Under the pieces are notes generated by a model that was not told the origin of the DNA, made no database searches, and saw nothing but the letters and a program-made list of their open reading frames with translations. From Acinetobacter sp. ANC 3929 (GTDB lineage: Bacteria > Pseudomonadota > Gammaproteobacteria > Pseudomonadales > Moraxellaceae), in NCBI RefSeq assembly GCF_000369405.1, contig NZ_KB849999.1, positions 478,054 through 542,053 on the forward strand: a stretch of DNA of 64,000 bases. Reading direction: 5' to 3'. Below, piece after piece: positions 44,677-54,625 of this stretch (its first letter is position 1; every line of letters starts with the position of its first letter). The position numbers and the translations under genes are program-made.

Positions 44677-47361
44677 ATGTCAAATCAAACTCAACGTTTA
44701 AAACTAACGCAATTGGCAGCTTCAGTTGCATTAGTTGCGGGTGGTGCAGCTTTTCTTCCAACTGCACACGCTGCGGCTCCGAGCGCAGGCACAAACATTA
44801 GTAACATTGCATCTGCAAGCTATACGGATAGCAATGGTTCTAATAAAACTGTGACTTCAAACGTCGTTACTACGACTGTATTGCAAGTCGCGAGTTTTAC
44901 TTTGATCTCAGATCAAACCAAAACAGCGAATGCGAATGGTCAAGTATCTTTATCTCATACATTAACCAACACGGGTAATGGTAGCGATACATTTAACGTC
45001 GCTGTTGCTAATAACGATACACGTGATAACACGACAGATAATTACGATTTCAGTGGTCTGAAAGTCTATCTTGATGCAAATAAAGATGGTATTCCAGACA
45101 GTCAAACTCCTGTTACGAGTATTACTTTAGCTGCAGGTGAATCTGTTAACTTAATCGTACAAGCAACAACAGCAAGCAACAACGTGACTGCTGGTGATCT
45201 TGGTAAGTTAACCGTTTCAGCAATTAGTGGTTTCGATACAAGTGTAACGGCTAAGAACGTTGATACTGTTAAAATTACCAATGGTGCTGTAATTAGCTTG
45301 GTAAAATCTGCAAGTGTTAGCAATGTAGATGCAACTTTGTCAAGCCCAACAGCACGTGAAGTTGAATATAGCTTAGTTTACCAAAACACAGGTAATACGA
45401 CTGCAACTAACGTTACGATTACTGACGTATTGCCAGCTGGTTTAACTTATGTTGCTAATTCTGCAACAGTAAATGGTACTGCCGTTAATGATGGTACTGC
45501 TGATTCAGACGGCTATAGTTTCGCGTCTGGAACGACTACATTAGTTATTCCGACTGTTGTTGCGAACAGTAGTGGTGTGTTGAAGTTTAAAGTTCGAGTC
45601 AATCAAAATACTCCAGCTGGCACAATTACAAACATCGCTGAAGTAGATCCAGATGGTCCGGGTACAGAAGGTAAAACACCATCTAACCCGAACGATGTAA
45701 CCGTATTAGGTGTTAAAAAAGGTACGATTAACGATAGTACAACCGATGCCTTTGCTGATGGACAAGCATCTACTGCTCCAGCTGATGACGTGATTACCAA
45801 GTCAACAACTCAAGGTACGCCTGTTACTTTCGGTGTTACAGCGGGTGGTGGCGAGCCAATCGTCGTACATAACACGGGTAATGTGACAGAAGCCTTTAAC
45901 ATTACAGTGAATAAAAACTCTTTACCAGCTGGTAGCATCGTTGAATTATTCAAAGCGGATGGTGTAACACCATTAACGGATACCAATGGTGATGGCGTTG
46001 CAGATACTGGCCCAGTTGCAAGTGGTGCTACGTATCAAGTTGTTGCTAAGGTAACGCTGCCTTCAGGTTATTCTTCAACGACACCTATTAGCACAATCTT
46101 AACATCAACTCCTGTTACGAATTCTACGGGTACCGATACCATCACGTTAGTGATTGATAAAGTCGTAGCGTCTACCGTTGACTTACATAATGGTGATGCG
46201 ACTAACAGTACGGGTACCGTTGCAGGCGCATCTGGTAAGGATACTGGCCAATATATCGATACTAAGTCAACGAAGCCAGGTCAAGCGGCTAATTTCCCAT
46301 TAACTGTTGATAATAAGGGTGCAACCGCAGATAACTATAATTTATCTACATCGCCTGTATTACCAGCGGGTTGGACTGTTCAGTATTACTTAGCAGATGG
46401 TACTGGTAATCCAACAGGTGCCCCAATTACCAATACGGGTAATATCCCAAGTGGCAGCAGCGTTAAACTTGTTGCAGTTGTGACTCCTCCTGCAAATGCT
46501 CCAGCTGGTGATCAAGAAGTTATCTTCAAAGTTGCTTCTCCTGCAACGGGCTTAACAGATGTCATGTCTGATCGTGTAACAGTAGAAACGGATCGCAAAC
46601 TTAGTCTGCAAAATGATCGTACTGGTCAAGTTGCGCCAGGTGGTACGGTTGTTTACAAGCATACCCTAACCAACAACGGTAACATCGTTGAAGGTGCTGC
46701 AGGTAGCTTGCCATTCACATTGACCAATGATCAGGCTGCAAATGGTTGGGTAACTAGCTTATTCGTTGATTTAAACAATGACGGTGTAGCTGACGCGAAT
46801 GAATTGGTTACAGGTAATGATCTGGCAGCAGTATCTGGCACTATTGCTCGTGGTGCATCAGTAAACTTACTCATCAAAGTTCAAGCACCACCTAATGCAA
46901 CAGCGGGAACGCCAAGTGCAGTTGTATTAACGATTAAACCAACAGTTATTGGTGGTCAATCTGTTGCAGACCTAGTGAACACAGACTTAACGACTGTTAC
47001 AAGTGGTCAAGTACGTTTAGTGAAAGAGCAATCTTTAGCGAACTGTTCAACTGGTGTGGCTACTGGTTCTTATACTCAAAATACTGTTTCTGCTAAGCCA
47101 GGCGAGTGTGTGAAGTATAAGATCACTGCGACTAACGAAGGTAATGCAGACGTAACCAATGTTGTGATTAGCGATGCTACACCTGCGTATACAACCTTGA
47201 AAGTCGTTGCAAGTGCTTCTCCAGTTGCAACAAATGCGACTTTAAGTACTTCAACTGCAGCTTTAACTGATGGTTCAACTGGAACTATTGCAGCTGAGAA
47301 AACACCTCTTGTGCCAAACACAAGTGCAGTGTTGGAGTTTGTAATCAAAGTAAATAATTAA
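44677..47361 (+). CDS. Secreted DUF11-type surface protein C (paralogue)
   Basis: This is 894 residues from the ATG at 44677 (AGGGGTAAG upstream); a TTG at 44650 is in frame. The signal is LAASVALVAGGAAFLPTAHAA. The plan matches A and B: head AGTNISNIASASYTDSNGS, EF-hand-like loops DANKDGIPDS, DTNGDGVADTG and DLNNDGVADANE, DUF11 domain VEYSLVYQNTGNTTATNVTITDVLP, and tail VRLVKEQSLANCSTG...GECVKYKITATNEG. Base use is more regular than in A and B and richer in GGT and GTT codons, suggesting higher expression. It could be the main subunit, with A and B as relatives; this is inference. Confidence 0.86.
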   Translation: MSNQTQRLKLTQLAASVALVAGGAAFLPTAHAAAPSAGTNISNIASASYTDSNGSNKTVTSNVVTTTVLQVASFTLISDQTKTANANGQVSLSHTLTNTGNGSDTFNVAVANNDTRDNTTDNYDFSGLKVYLDANKDGIPDSQTPVTSITLAAGESVNLIVQATTASNNVTAGDLGKLTVSAISGFDTSVTAKNVDTVKITNGAVISLVKSASVSNVDATLSSPTAREVEYSLVYQNTGNTTATNVTITDVLPAGLTYVANSATVNGTAVNDGTADSDGYSFASGTTTLVIPTVVANSSGVLKFKVRVNQNTPAGTITNIAEVDPDGPGTEGKTPSNPNDVTVLGVKKGTINDSTTDAFADGQASTAPADDVITKSTTQGTPVTFGVTAGGGEPIVVHNTGNVTEAFNITVNKNSLPAGSIVELFKADGVTPLTDTNGDGVADTGPVASGATYQVVAKVTLPSGYSSTTPISTILTSTPVTNSTGTDTITLVIDKVVASTVDLHNGDATNSTGTVAGASGKDTGQYIDTKSTKPGQAANFPLTVDNKGATADNYNLSTSPVLPAGWTVQYYLADGTGNPTGAPITNTGNIPSGSSVKLVAVVTPPANAPAGDQEVIFKVASPATGLTDVMSDRVTVETDRKLSLQNDRTGQVAPGGTVVYKHTLTNNGNIVEGAAGSLPFTLTNDQAANGWVTSLFVDLNNDGVADANELVTGNDLAAVSGTIARGASVNLLIKVQAPPNATAGTPSAVVLTIKPTVIGGQSVADLVNTDLTTVTSGQVRLVKEQSLANCSTGVATGSYTQNTVSAKPGECVKYKITATNEGNADVTNVVISDATPAYTTLKVVASASPVATNATLSTSTAALTDGSTGTIAAEKTPLVPNTSAVLEFVIKVNN

Positions 47362-47404
47362 TATTCATTCAAAAATTTAGATTATTAGGAATGAATAATT
47401 AAAT

Positions 47405-47437
47405 GTGAGGACATTTGTGCTTTGCAGGTGTCCTCAT
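47405..47437 (+). other. Hairpin between DUF11 protein C and the outer-membrane protein gene
   Basis: TGAGGACA (47406-47413) pairs with TGTCCTCA (47429-47436), without a clean T-run. In this place it could reduce read-through so that the secreted subunit is made in excess over the barrel protein. Confidence 0.45.
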
Positions 47438-47492
47438 ACCATAATTTTTTAATTTTGTTTATTTAGACTATTTAGTTGAAGGGTAGAGCGCT

Positions 47493-50400
47493 GTGCTACA
47501 ACAGAAGCAAATTCGAGCATGTCAAAACATGTCTTTCATGTTATCAACGCTGACAATATCTATATTGTCTGCGCAGTATAGTCATGCCGCGAATATTCCT
47601 GAAGTTGGTAGTACAATTCAAAACGTTGCGTATGCAACATTTACCGCTGCAAATGGTAAAGAACAACAATCAGTTTCAAATACTGTAGAAGTCAACGTTT
47701 CAGCATTATATGCCATTACTCTAACTACACCACCTGTGCTTGATACTGAGCCTAATGTAAGAGTGATATGGGCAAATACCTTATCGAATAATAGTAATGC
47801 ACCGGTAAATGTTCAGCTAGAGACATTAACAATTAATGAATTAAACAATATAAAAATTTACATAGACACAAATAAAGATGGTCAGTTTGATACAACTGAT
47901 CAGCAAGTCATTCAATCTGTACCTCTGCAAGTAGGCCAGAGTGTCAATTTATGGGTTGTTGCAACCACAAATTCGAATTTAAGCGAAGGTCAGCAATTTA
48001 ACTTGCCGATTAAAGCAACTGTTGTTGAAGATACCAATGCAACAGCAACTGCGATTGATAGCGCGATTAGCTATGGTGCTAAATTAGTTGCAACTAAAGA
48101 AGTTCAGCAAAAAACCTTTGAGCCTTCTGCAACTGCAAATTATGATTTAAATTACACATTAAATATTAGCAATCAAGGCAAAAAACCGGCTCGACCTATT
48201 GATGTGCTGGTGGATGGTCAAACACAGAAGATGGTGCTGTTGGTTGATGATTTACCACCTAATACGACATTCAAATCTGCTTTAGCAAAAAATACCCAAG
48301 CTAAAATTTTATACAAGTTTTCAAATAATAGTTATAGCACGATCGCCCCAAGTGACGTTACACAGATCAACCAACTTGTTGTTGGTTTCCCACAAATTGC
48401 GGCGAATACATCTGAGCAAGTTAATCTTGTCGTCAGCATGAATCGTAATATTGCAAAAACTACTGTAAAAAACACTTATAAAGTTTCTTATGCGGTTACG
48501 GATAGCCAAAAAGATATTTTATCAAATGTAGCAACTACATTGGTGAGTGGCTCTGCTGATATTACAAATAACTCAAGTGATTTTAAGAGCATTTTAGCTA
48601 CAGGTAGCGTGAATAAACCGCTTAATATTGAGGCTAAAAATGCAAGTTGTAATGCTGATCGTTACATGGCTGATCGTGTAAAAATTAGAATTAAATCAAC
48701 AAAGACAGGCGATGTAGAAGAAGTTATTGGTATTGAAACGGGTGTAAATACTGGTGTATTTCATTATACATTACCAACAACTTTATCAGACAAAGGCATT
48801 TCATTTGATGCGGTCTTACAAACGCTTAAACGCGATAAAGTTGATATTAGTTTAACGGATTGTTTGGATGCACAAGGTCAATCTACAGCAACAATTACGG
48901 ACATTAATACAAATGTATTGATGGATCCGTATGGGACTGTTTTTGATGCTAAAACTGGCTTGCCTGTAGCTGGTGCTACAGTGACTTTATTAGATCAAAA
49001 TGGTCAGCCAATTGGCAGTAATGTTGCGTTTGCAATTGATGCCCAAACAGGTGAGAGGACGTCTATACCAGCGACACAAGTGACCAATAGTGCTGGTGAG
49101 TTTATTTATCCACTTGTTAAAGCGGGTACGTATAGTTTTGTTGTAGATACAAAGACGATTTCGGGTAATACACGCTATACGTTCGTTAGTGATCGCTCTG
49201 TGTACCCAAGCTTTCCAGCAGATAAAGCCGTTGATTTAAAATGGTCATACGCGGGTCAGTTTACATTAAACAATGGTGATCCAGCACTTAATATTGATAT
49301 TCCAATTGACCCTGAAGTCGCAAACACCAGTTCATCGTTATTTGTTAAAAAAGCTGCTTCTAATAAGACCGCTGAGATTGGTGAATTTGAAGAATATACA
49401 GTCACAGTTGCAAATCGTGGGACTGCAGATTCAGCGAATGTTTCAATCACTGATACACTTCCTCGCGGTTTTATTTATGTACAAGGCTCAATGCGGATTG
49501 ATGGTACTAAAGTTGAAGATCCGTTAGGCGGTAAAGGCCCTTATTTAAAGCTTGGATTAGGCACGCTCACGCCAAATAAAGAAGTCAAAGTGCAATATCG
49601 TGTTTATATTGGACCTAATGCGTTGAATGGCGATGGGATTAACCGTGTTCGTGCCAAAGATGCAAAAGGCATTGAGTCTAATGAAGCATCGGCAAAAGTA
49701 GAAGTAACCCCTGGTGCGATGATTTCTGATGGGTTTATTGTGGGTAAAGTCTTCACTGATTGTAATCGAAATGGTGTTCAAGATGCTGGTGAAATAGGCG
49801 TTCCTGGGGTACGTATCTATTTGGAAGATGGAAGTTATGTTATTACCGACAGTGAAGGGAAATATGACTTCTATGGAATTAGTGCCAAAACACATGTTTT
49901 AAAAGTAGATCGTACCAGTTTACCTACTGGTTCTGAATTGGTCTTAATTACTAATCGCCAAGCAGGTGATCCAAATAGCCGTTTTGTTGATTTAAAACGT
50001 GGTGAATTGCATCGTGCTGATTTTGCGATTGCTGAAGGTGAAGGTCAATGTTCAGAATCTTTAATTGAACGTGTGCTAGAGCGTAAAAAACGCATTGAGC
50101 AAGACAATACCAATTTAGAGCAAGTATTACGTTCAGATTTAACAGTTGATCCAATTTTTTCCAAAGTTACAGATGTTCGGGGACAGCCTTCGAGTGGTTG
50201 TATTTCTGCCGTTGGTGTTCAGGCGAACTGTAATCTTGATTTTTCAAAAGAACAAATTAAAGAAATTAAGCAAATACAGTTTGAGCCTGAAAAACCTGGT
50301 GCACAACCTTCTGTGGCAATACCAAGTTCTTCAACCTTAGTATTGCCAAATGAAACTCCAGTAGATTCAGCTAACGCTGCAAAGATGATTAATCTTGAAA

Positions 50401-53400
50401 CAGCTTTAGAAACAGCTGTGAATAATCAATTAGAAATTTTGAATCTCAAAGACGGGCAGGTCTTGCCTTATCCTCAAACATCTATTCAGGTTAAAGGTAC
50501 AGCAGGGACTCAGCTTGAACTTTGGGTGAATGGAACACGTGTTCCTGAAAAGCGTATTGGTAAACGTGCTGTATTACCGAACATGCAGGTTTCAGGTTTA
50601 GACTTTATTGGTGTTGACCTAAATGCAGGTCATAACACGATTGAAGTACGTCAAGTGGATATGATGGGGAATACTCGTGACGTTAAACGTATTGATGTGA
50701 TCGCCCCAGACCAATTAGATAAACTGCAACTTGAGCCAAGTAAAACGATTCCGCAAGCGAATGGTCGTGACCATTTTAATGTGAATTTAAAAATTGTTGA
50801 CCGACATGGCACATTGGTATCAAGCCGTACACCTATTACTTTAGACAGTTCAATTGGTAAAATTGATTTAGTTGATTTAGATCCAAAACAACCAGGTATT
50901 CAAGTATTTGTTGAAGGTGGTCGTTTACTTGTTCCAATTCAAGCTCCGATTGAAGCAGGTGAAGGAACTCTATCTGTTGAAAGTGGTATTTTCCACTCAA
51001 GCACACCGATTCGTTTCTTACCTGATTTAAGACCGATCATTGCTGTAGGTATGGTTGAAGGTTCGCTTAATTTTAAAAAGTTTAATCCTAAAGAACTGAG
51101 TGGTGTTAATTCAAACGACGGTTTTGAAGAAGAATTAAATGAAATTTCAGCTTCAAAAGATGGTAAGCGTAATTTAACCGGTCGAGCAGCATTATTTTTG
51201 AAAGGTAAGGTCAAAGGAGAATATCTTCTTACACTTGCATATGATTCTGACAAAGATAAGAAGCAAAGATTATTCCGTGATATTCGTCCAGATGAATATT
51301 ATCCAGTCTATGGTGATTCTGCTGCCAAAGGCTTTGATGCCCAGTCAACCAGCAAATTATATATTCGTGTCGATAAAGGCCGTTCATATGCCATGTATGG
51401 TGATTACGTAACTCGGACTGAAAATGATGAAGGCCTATCTTTAGGTCAATATAACCGGTCATTAACAGGTGTTCGTAGTACTGTCGAAATTGATAAATAT
51501 AAAGTTACAGCCTTTGCTGCACAGACAAATACCCAACAAGTTGTGAATGAACAACGTGCTATGGGAATTTCAGGTCCATATAGTTTAGGTGGTGTGAATG
51601 CCCAAGATGTACGTGATAATAGTGAAAAAGTAGAAGTGATTACGCGTGATCGTAATAATTCAGGTTTAATTATTGCACGCACAACTTTGACGCGTTTTAC
51701 TGATTATGAAGTTGATACGTTCAGTAATAGTATTTATCTCAAAGATCCAGTTCCAAGTGTTGATGCTGATTTAAATCCAGTATTTCTACGCATCACCGTT
51801 GAATCTGATCAAGGTGGTGAAGAATATACGGTTGGTGGTGTATCTGGCTCTGTAAAAGTCACAGACAAAGTTAAAGTGGGGGCTTCTTACGTAAAGAGCA
51901 ATAATCCACTGACTCAAGATCAGTTGGCAAGTGTGAATACGGTTGTTAAATTTGCCAATGATAAAGGTAAGTTAGTTGCTGAATTTGCTCGATCAGAAAA
52001 TATTAATGATGGCTTGAACTCTAATGTAGCACCTGATGCGACCGGTAAATTATCAGGTGATGCTGCACGAGTTGAACTCAATTACGCTTATAAAGACTTG
52101 GAAATGAAGGTTTACCATAACCAAGCAGATACTGGTTTTTATAATACTGCTGCACCGATTACGGCTGGTCGTAAAGAGAGTGGAATTAAAGGACGCGTAC
52201 AACTCAATAAAGTTGGTTTGGCGAAGCTAGAAGCGATTCGTACCGAAGATCAGTTGAGTGGTGTAAATCAAGGTGTTTCAGCCAGTATTGAGCGTGCAAT
52301 AAATCGCATTTTAGCTTTAGAGCTTGGTCTAAAATATTATGATGAATCATCAAACCCAGCAACGCTGAATACCACACAAACTGTGCCATACCATGGTGTG
52401 ACCGTTCGGTCTAAGTTAACCAGTCAACTTCCTTGGCAAGGTTCGAATGTTTTCGCTGAATATGAACAAGACATTTCTGAGGCCGATCGCCGTGTTTTTG
52501 CACTAGGGGCAAATTATCAAATTAATTCAAAACTTCGTGCTTATGGCCGCCATGAATTAGTTTCTAGTCTTAGTGGTCTTTATGATCTAAATAGTAATCA
52601 GCGCCGCAATGTAACCGTATTTGGTCTGGATAGTAAATATAACAATAACGGGACAGCCTTTAGTGAATATCGTATTCGCGATGGTATTAGTGCAAGAGAA
52701 GCTGAGGCAGCAATTGGTTTGCGTAATCGTTGGGAACTTGAAAAAGGTTTCTATGCAAATACGAGTTTTGAACAAACCAAATCGTTATCGAGTACGAATA
52801 ATTTAAGTTCTGATAGCACAGCGGCATCTTTAGGGGTTGAATATTTAAAGAATCCAAACTGGAAAGCGGTTGCGCGTATTGAAGCACGTTGGTCAGATCA
52901 GTCGGATACGATTTTGAATAATTTAGGTGCTGCTTATAAATATTCGGATGATGTGACATTATTAGCAAAAAATGTAGTGAGCCTTACAGATAGCAAGAAT
53001 GACAGTAGCGGTGACCGTTTAATTGATCGCTTCCAATTAGGATTAGCTTATCGAGATACGGAGCACAATCGTTTTGATGCTTTGGCCAAAGTGGAATATC
53101 GCTATGACGATAATAAAACAGATTTAAGTAATCCTTATCTTAAACATGTTTATATTTTTTCTAATCATTTAAATTATCATCCAACACGTGATCTTACGTT
53201 GTCTGGCCAATATGCTGTGAAAAATGTGGAAACAACCTTCTCTGGTTTAGAGTCCACAGGCATGACACATATGTTCAGTGCAAGAGCAATGTATGACATC
53301 AGTGAAAGATGGGATGCGGGTGTACATACTGGCGTATTATGGTCTGATATGAGTTCAGGGCGTAGAGTTCTGGTTGGTGCTGAGCTTGGATATCTCGTTG

Positions 53401-53552
53401 CAGCAAACTTATGGTTGTCTGGTGGTTATAATTTCTCAGGTTATAAGGATGATGATCTGGTAGATAGCGACACTACAATTCAGGGTGCCTATGTTCGTTT
53501 TAGATTCAAATTTGATGAGAATCTGTTCGCGAGCAACACAGGGCCAAAATAA
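47493..53552 (+). CDS. Giant outer-membrane barrel protein with DUF11/SdrD_B modules
   Basis: This is 2,019 residues from a GTG preceded by AAGGGTAG. A signal ends SAQYSHAAN. The N-terminus repeats the cluster's head motif (GSTIQNVAYATFTAANG). It then has a carboxypeptidase-regulatory-like module (about residues 480-560, DAKTGLPVAGATVTLLDQNG), a DUF11 domain (about 630-730), an SdrD_B module (VGKVFTDCNRNGVQDAGEIG), a linker and Ig-like domains. From about 1,225 to the end, alternating polar and aromatic strands (KLYIRVDKGRSYAMYGDYV ... AYVRFRFKFDENLF) look like a large barrel. It is the only gene of the cluster with an outer-membrane anchor, so it could hold or export the others. Confidence 0.8.
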   Translation: MLQQKQIRACQNMSFMLSTLTISILSAQYSHAANIPEVGSTIQNVAYATFTAANGKEQQSVSNTVEVNVSALYAITLTTPPVLDTEPNVRVIWANTLSNNSNAPVNVQLETLTINELNNIKIYIDTNKDGQFDTTDQQVIQSVPLQVGQSVNLWVVATTNSNLSEGQQFNLPIKATVVEDTNATATAIDSAISYGAKLVATKEVQQKTFEPSATANYDLNYTLNISNQGKKPARPIDVLVDGQTQKMVLLVDDLPPNTTFKSALAKNTQAKILYKFSNNSYSTIAPSDVTQINQLVVGFPQIAANTSEQVNLVVSMNRNIAKTTVKNTYKVSYAVTDSQKDILSNVATTLVSGSADITNNSSDFKSILATGSVNKPLNIEAKNASCNADRYMADRVKIRIKSTKTGDVEEVIGIETGVNTGVFHYTLPTTLSDKGISFDAVLQTLKRDKVDISLTDCLDAQGQSTATITDINTNVLMDPYGTVFDAKTGLPVAGATVTLLDQNGQPIGSNVAFAIDAQTGERTSIPATQVTNSAGEFIYPLVKAGTYSFVVDTKTISGNTRYTFVSDRSVYPSFPADKAVDLKWSYAGQFTLNNGDPALNIDIPIDPEVANTSSSLFVKKAASNKTAEIGEFEEYTVTVANRGTADSANVSITDTLPRGFIYVQGSMRIDGTKVEDPLGGKGPYLKLGLGTLTPNKEVKVQYRVYIGPNALNGDGINRVRAKDAKGIESNEASAKVEVTPGAMISDGFIVGKVFTDCNRNGVQDAGEIGVPGVRIYLEDGSYVITDSEGKYDFYGISAKTHVLKVDRTSLPTGSELVLITNRQAGDPNSRFVDLKRGELHRADFAIAEGEGQCSESLIERVLERKKRIEQDNTNLEQVLRSDLTVDPIFSKVTDVRGQPSSGCISAVGVQANCNLDFSKEQIKEIKQIQFEPEKPGAQPSVAIPSSSTLVLPNETPVDSANAAKMINLETALETAVNNQLEILNLKDGQVLPYPQTSIQVKGTAGTQLELWVNGTRVPEKRIGKRAVLPNMQVSGLDFIGVDLNAGHNTIEVRQVDMMGNTRDVKRIDVIAPDQLDKLQLEPSKTIPQANGRDHFNVNLKIVDRHGTLVSSRTPITLDSSIGKIDLVDLDPKQPGIQVFVEGGRLLVPIQAPIEAGEGTLSVESGIFHSSTPIRFLPDLRPIIAVGMVEGSLNFKKFNPKELSGVNSNDGFEEELNEISASKDGKRNLTGRAALFLKGKVKGEYLLTLAYDSDKDKKQRLFRDIRPDEYYPVYGDSAAKGFDAQSTSKLYIRVDKGRSYAMYGDYVTRTENDEGLSLGQYNRSLTGVRSTVEIDKYKVTAFAAQTNTQQVVNEQRAMGISGPYSLGGVNAQDVRDNSEKVEVITRDRNNSGLIIARTTLTRFTDYEVDTFSNSIYLKDPVPSVDADLNPVFLRITVESDQGGEEYTVGGVSGSVKVTDKVKVGASYVKSNNPLTQDQLASVNTVVKFANDKGKLVAEFARSENINDGLNSNVAPDATGKLSGDAARVELNYAYKDLEMKVYHNQADTGFYNTAAPITAGRKESGIKGRVQLNKVGLAKLEAIRTEDQLSGVNQGVSASIERAINRILALELGLKYYDESSNPATLNTTQTVPYHGVTVRSKLTSQLPWQGSNVFAEYEQDISEADRRVFALGANYQINSKLRAYGRHELVSSLSGLYDLNSNQRRNVTVFGLDSKYNNNGTAFSEYRIRDGISAREAEAAIGLRNRWELEKGFYANTSFEQTKSLSSTNNLSSDSTAASLGVEYLKNPNWKAVARIEARWSDQSDTILNNLGAAYKYSDDVTLLAKNVVSLTDSKNDSSGDRLIDRFQLGLAYRDTEHNRFDALAKVEYRYDDNKTDLSNPYLKHVYIFSNHLNYHPTRDLTLSGQYAVKNVETTFSGLESTGMTHMFSARAMYDISERWDAGVHTGVLWSDMSSGRRVLVGAELGYLVAANLWLSGGYNFSGYKDDDLVDSDTTIQGAYVRFRFKFDENLFASNTGPK

Positions 53553-53584
53553 GCCCAACCTAATATTGAATTTGATTGCCTCCA

Positions 53585-53597
53585 CTTCCGCCAAATA
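53585..53597 (+). other. Second att-like tRNA-Ser 3' end
   Basis: CTTCCGCCAAATA is identical to the att-like core at 22693-22705, in the same orientation, and again has no tRNA body upstream. It marks the border between the DUF11 cluster and core genes. Confidence 0.55.
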
Positions 53598-53600
53598 AAT

Positions 53601-53632
53601 AAAAGCCTTTGTGAAAAACAAAGGCTTTTATT
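53601..53632. terminator. Terminator after the second att-like site
   Basis: AAAAGCCTTTGT/ACAAAGGCTTTT stem with T-run. It serves the giant outer-membrane gene and also the convergent gene at 53659. Confidence 0.8.
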
Positions 53633-53658
53633 TATTTTATTCATCAGGCAAAGAATAG

Positions 53659-54510
53659 TTATTGCAACTTATCCTGCGTTTTGGTCTCAAAATCACTGGC
53701 ATCATGTCGTTCATGCAGTTGGCTGGCTAAGTCGCCAAAGGTACGATTCACCATACGCCCACGTTGAACTGCAGGACGTGCTTGAATGGCATCAGCCCAA
53801 CGTTGAACATGCTTATACTGATGTACACTTAAGAATTCATCTGCATTATAAACCCAGCCTTTTACAACGCTGCCATACCATGGGAAAGCAGCAATATCGG
53901 CAATACTATATTCATGACCCGCCAAGTATTCGTGCTTTGCTAAATGTTGGTCTAAAACATCCAATAAGCGTTTGGTTTCAAGGGCAAAGCGGTTAATCGC
54001 ATATTCGATTTTTACCGGTGCATAGGCATAAAAATGCCCTAAACCACCCCCAATATAAGGTGCGCTACCCATTTGCCAGAATAACCAGTTCAAACATTCG
54101 GTACGTGCAGCAAGGTCTGTGGGAATAAAGGCTTTAAATTTTTCAGCTAAGTAGAGCAAGATAGAACCTGACTCAAACACTCTGAGTGGTGGATTTTGGC
54201 TATGATCAACCAAGGCGGGGATTTTAGAGTTTGGGTTGATTTCAACAAAGCCACTACCAAATTGTTGGCCTTCACCGATTTTAATTAACCAAGCATCATA
54301 CTCAGCATCGGCATGTCCTAATGCGAGTAGTTCTTCCAGTAGAATCGTCACTTTTTGCCCATTTGGTGTGGCAAGCGAATATAACTGGAGTGGATGTTGT
54401 CCAACAGGTAATTGCTGCTCATAGCGACTCCCTGAGGTTGGCTGATTTAAATCTGTTTTTTCTCCAGTCCATTGCCAAACTTTGGGTAGAATGTAGTTTG
54501 AATCATTCAT
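53659..54510 (-). CDS. yghU: Glutathione S-transferase-like protein, YghU type
   Basis: This is 283 residues from MNDSNYILPKVW (ATG at 54510); an upstream ATG at 54540 adds ten unlikely residues. The thioredoxin-like domain has LYSLATPNGQKVTILLEEL and GFVEINPNSKIPALVD, then FESGSILLYLAEKF. The helical domain contains WLFWQMGSAPYIGGGLGHFY and YSIADIAAFPWYGSV. These are diagnostic of YghU-like glutathione-dependent disulphide-bond oxidoreductases. It begins the core chromosomal block after the island. The family match is strong; the substrate in this organism is unknown. Confidence 0.88.
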   Translation of the reverse strand: MNDSNYILPKVWQWTGEKTDLNQPTSGSRYEQQLPVGQHPLQLYSLATPNGQKVTILLEELLALGHADAEYDAWLIKIGEGQQFGSGFVEINPNSKIPALVDHSQNPPLRVFESGSILLYLAEKFKAFIPTDLAARTECLNWLFWQMGSAPYIGGGLGHFYAYAPVKIEYAINRFALETKRLLDVLDQHLAKHEYLAGHEYSIADIAAFPWYGSVVKGWVYNADEFLSVHQYKHVQRWADAIQARPAVQRGRMVNRTFGDLASQLHERHDASDFETKTQDKLQ

Positions 54511-54625
54511 TATGACTTGCCATCTTATCAATTGATTCATCCAGTTTAGGCGAGCTCATCTAGGATTGGGTAGCTTTTTTGTGGCAAAGCTTTATGAGTT
54601 TTTCTGCGAATTTTAGTTGAATATT

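Noticed and set aside
34546..47361. Chaperone-usher, two-partner or autotransporter reading of the DUF11 cluster
   Set aside because: No usher, PapD-like chaperone, POTRA/TPS barrel or C-terminal autotransporter barrel is present in the secreted proteins.
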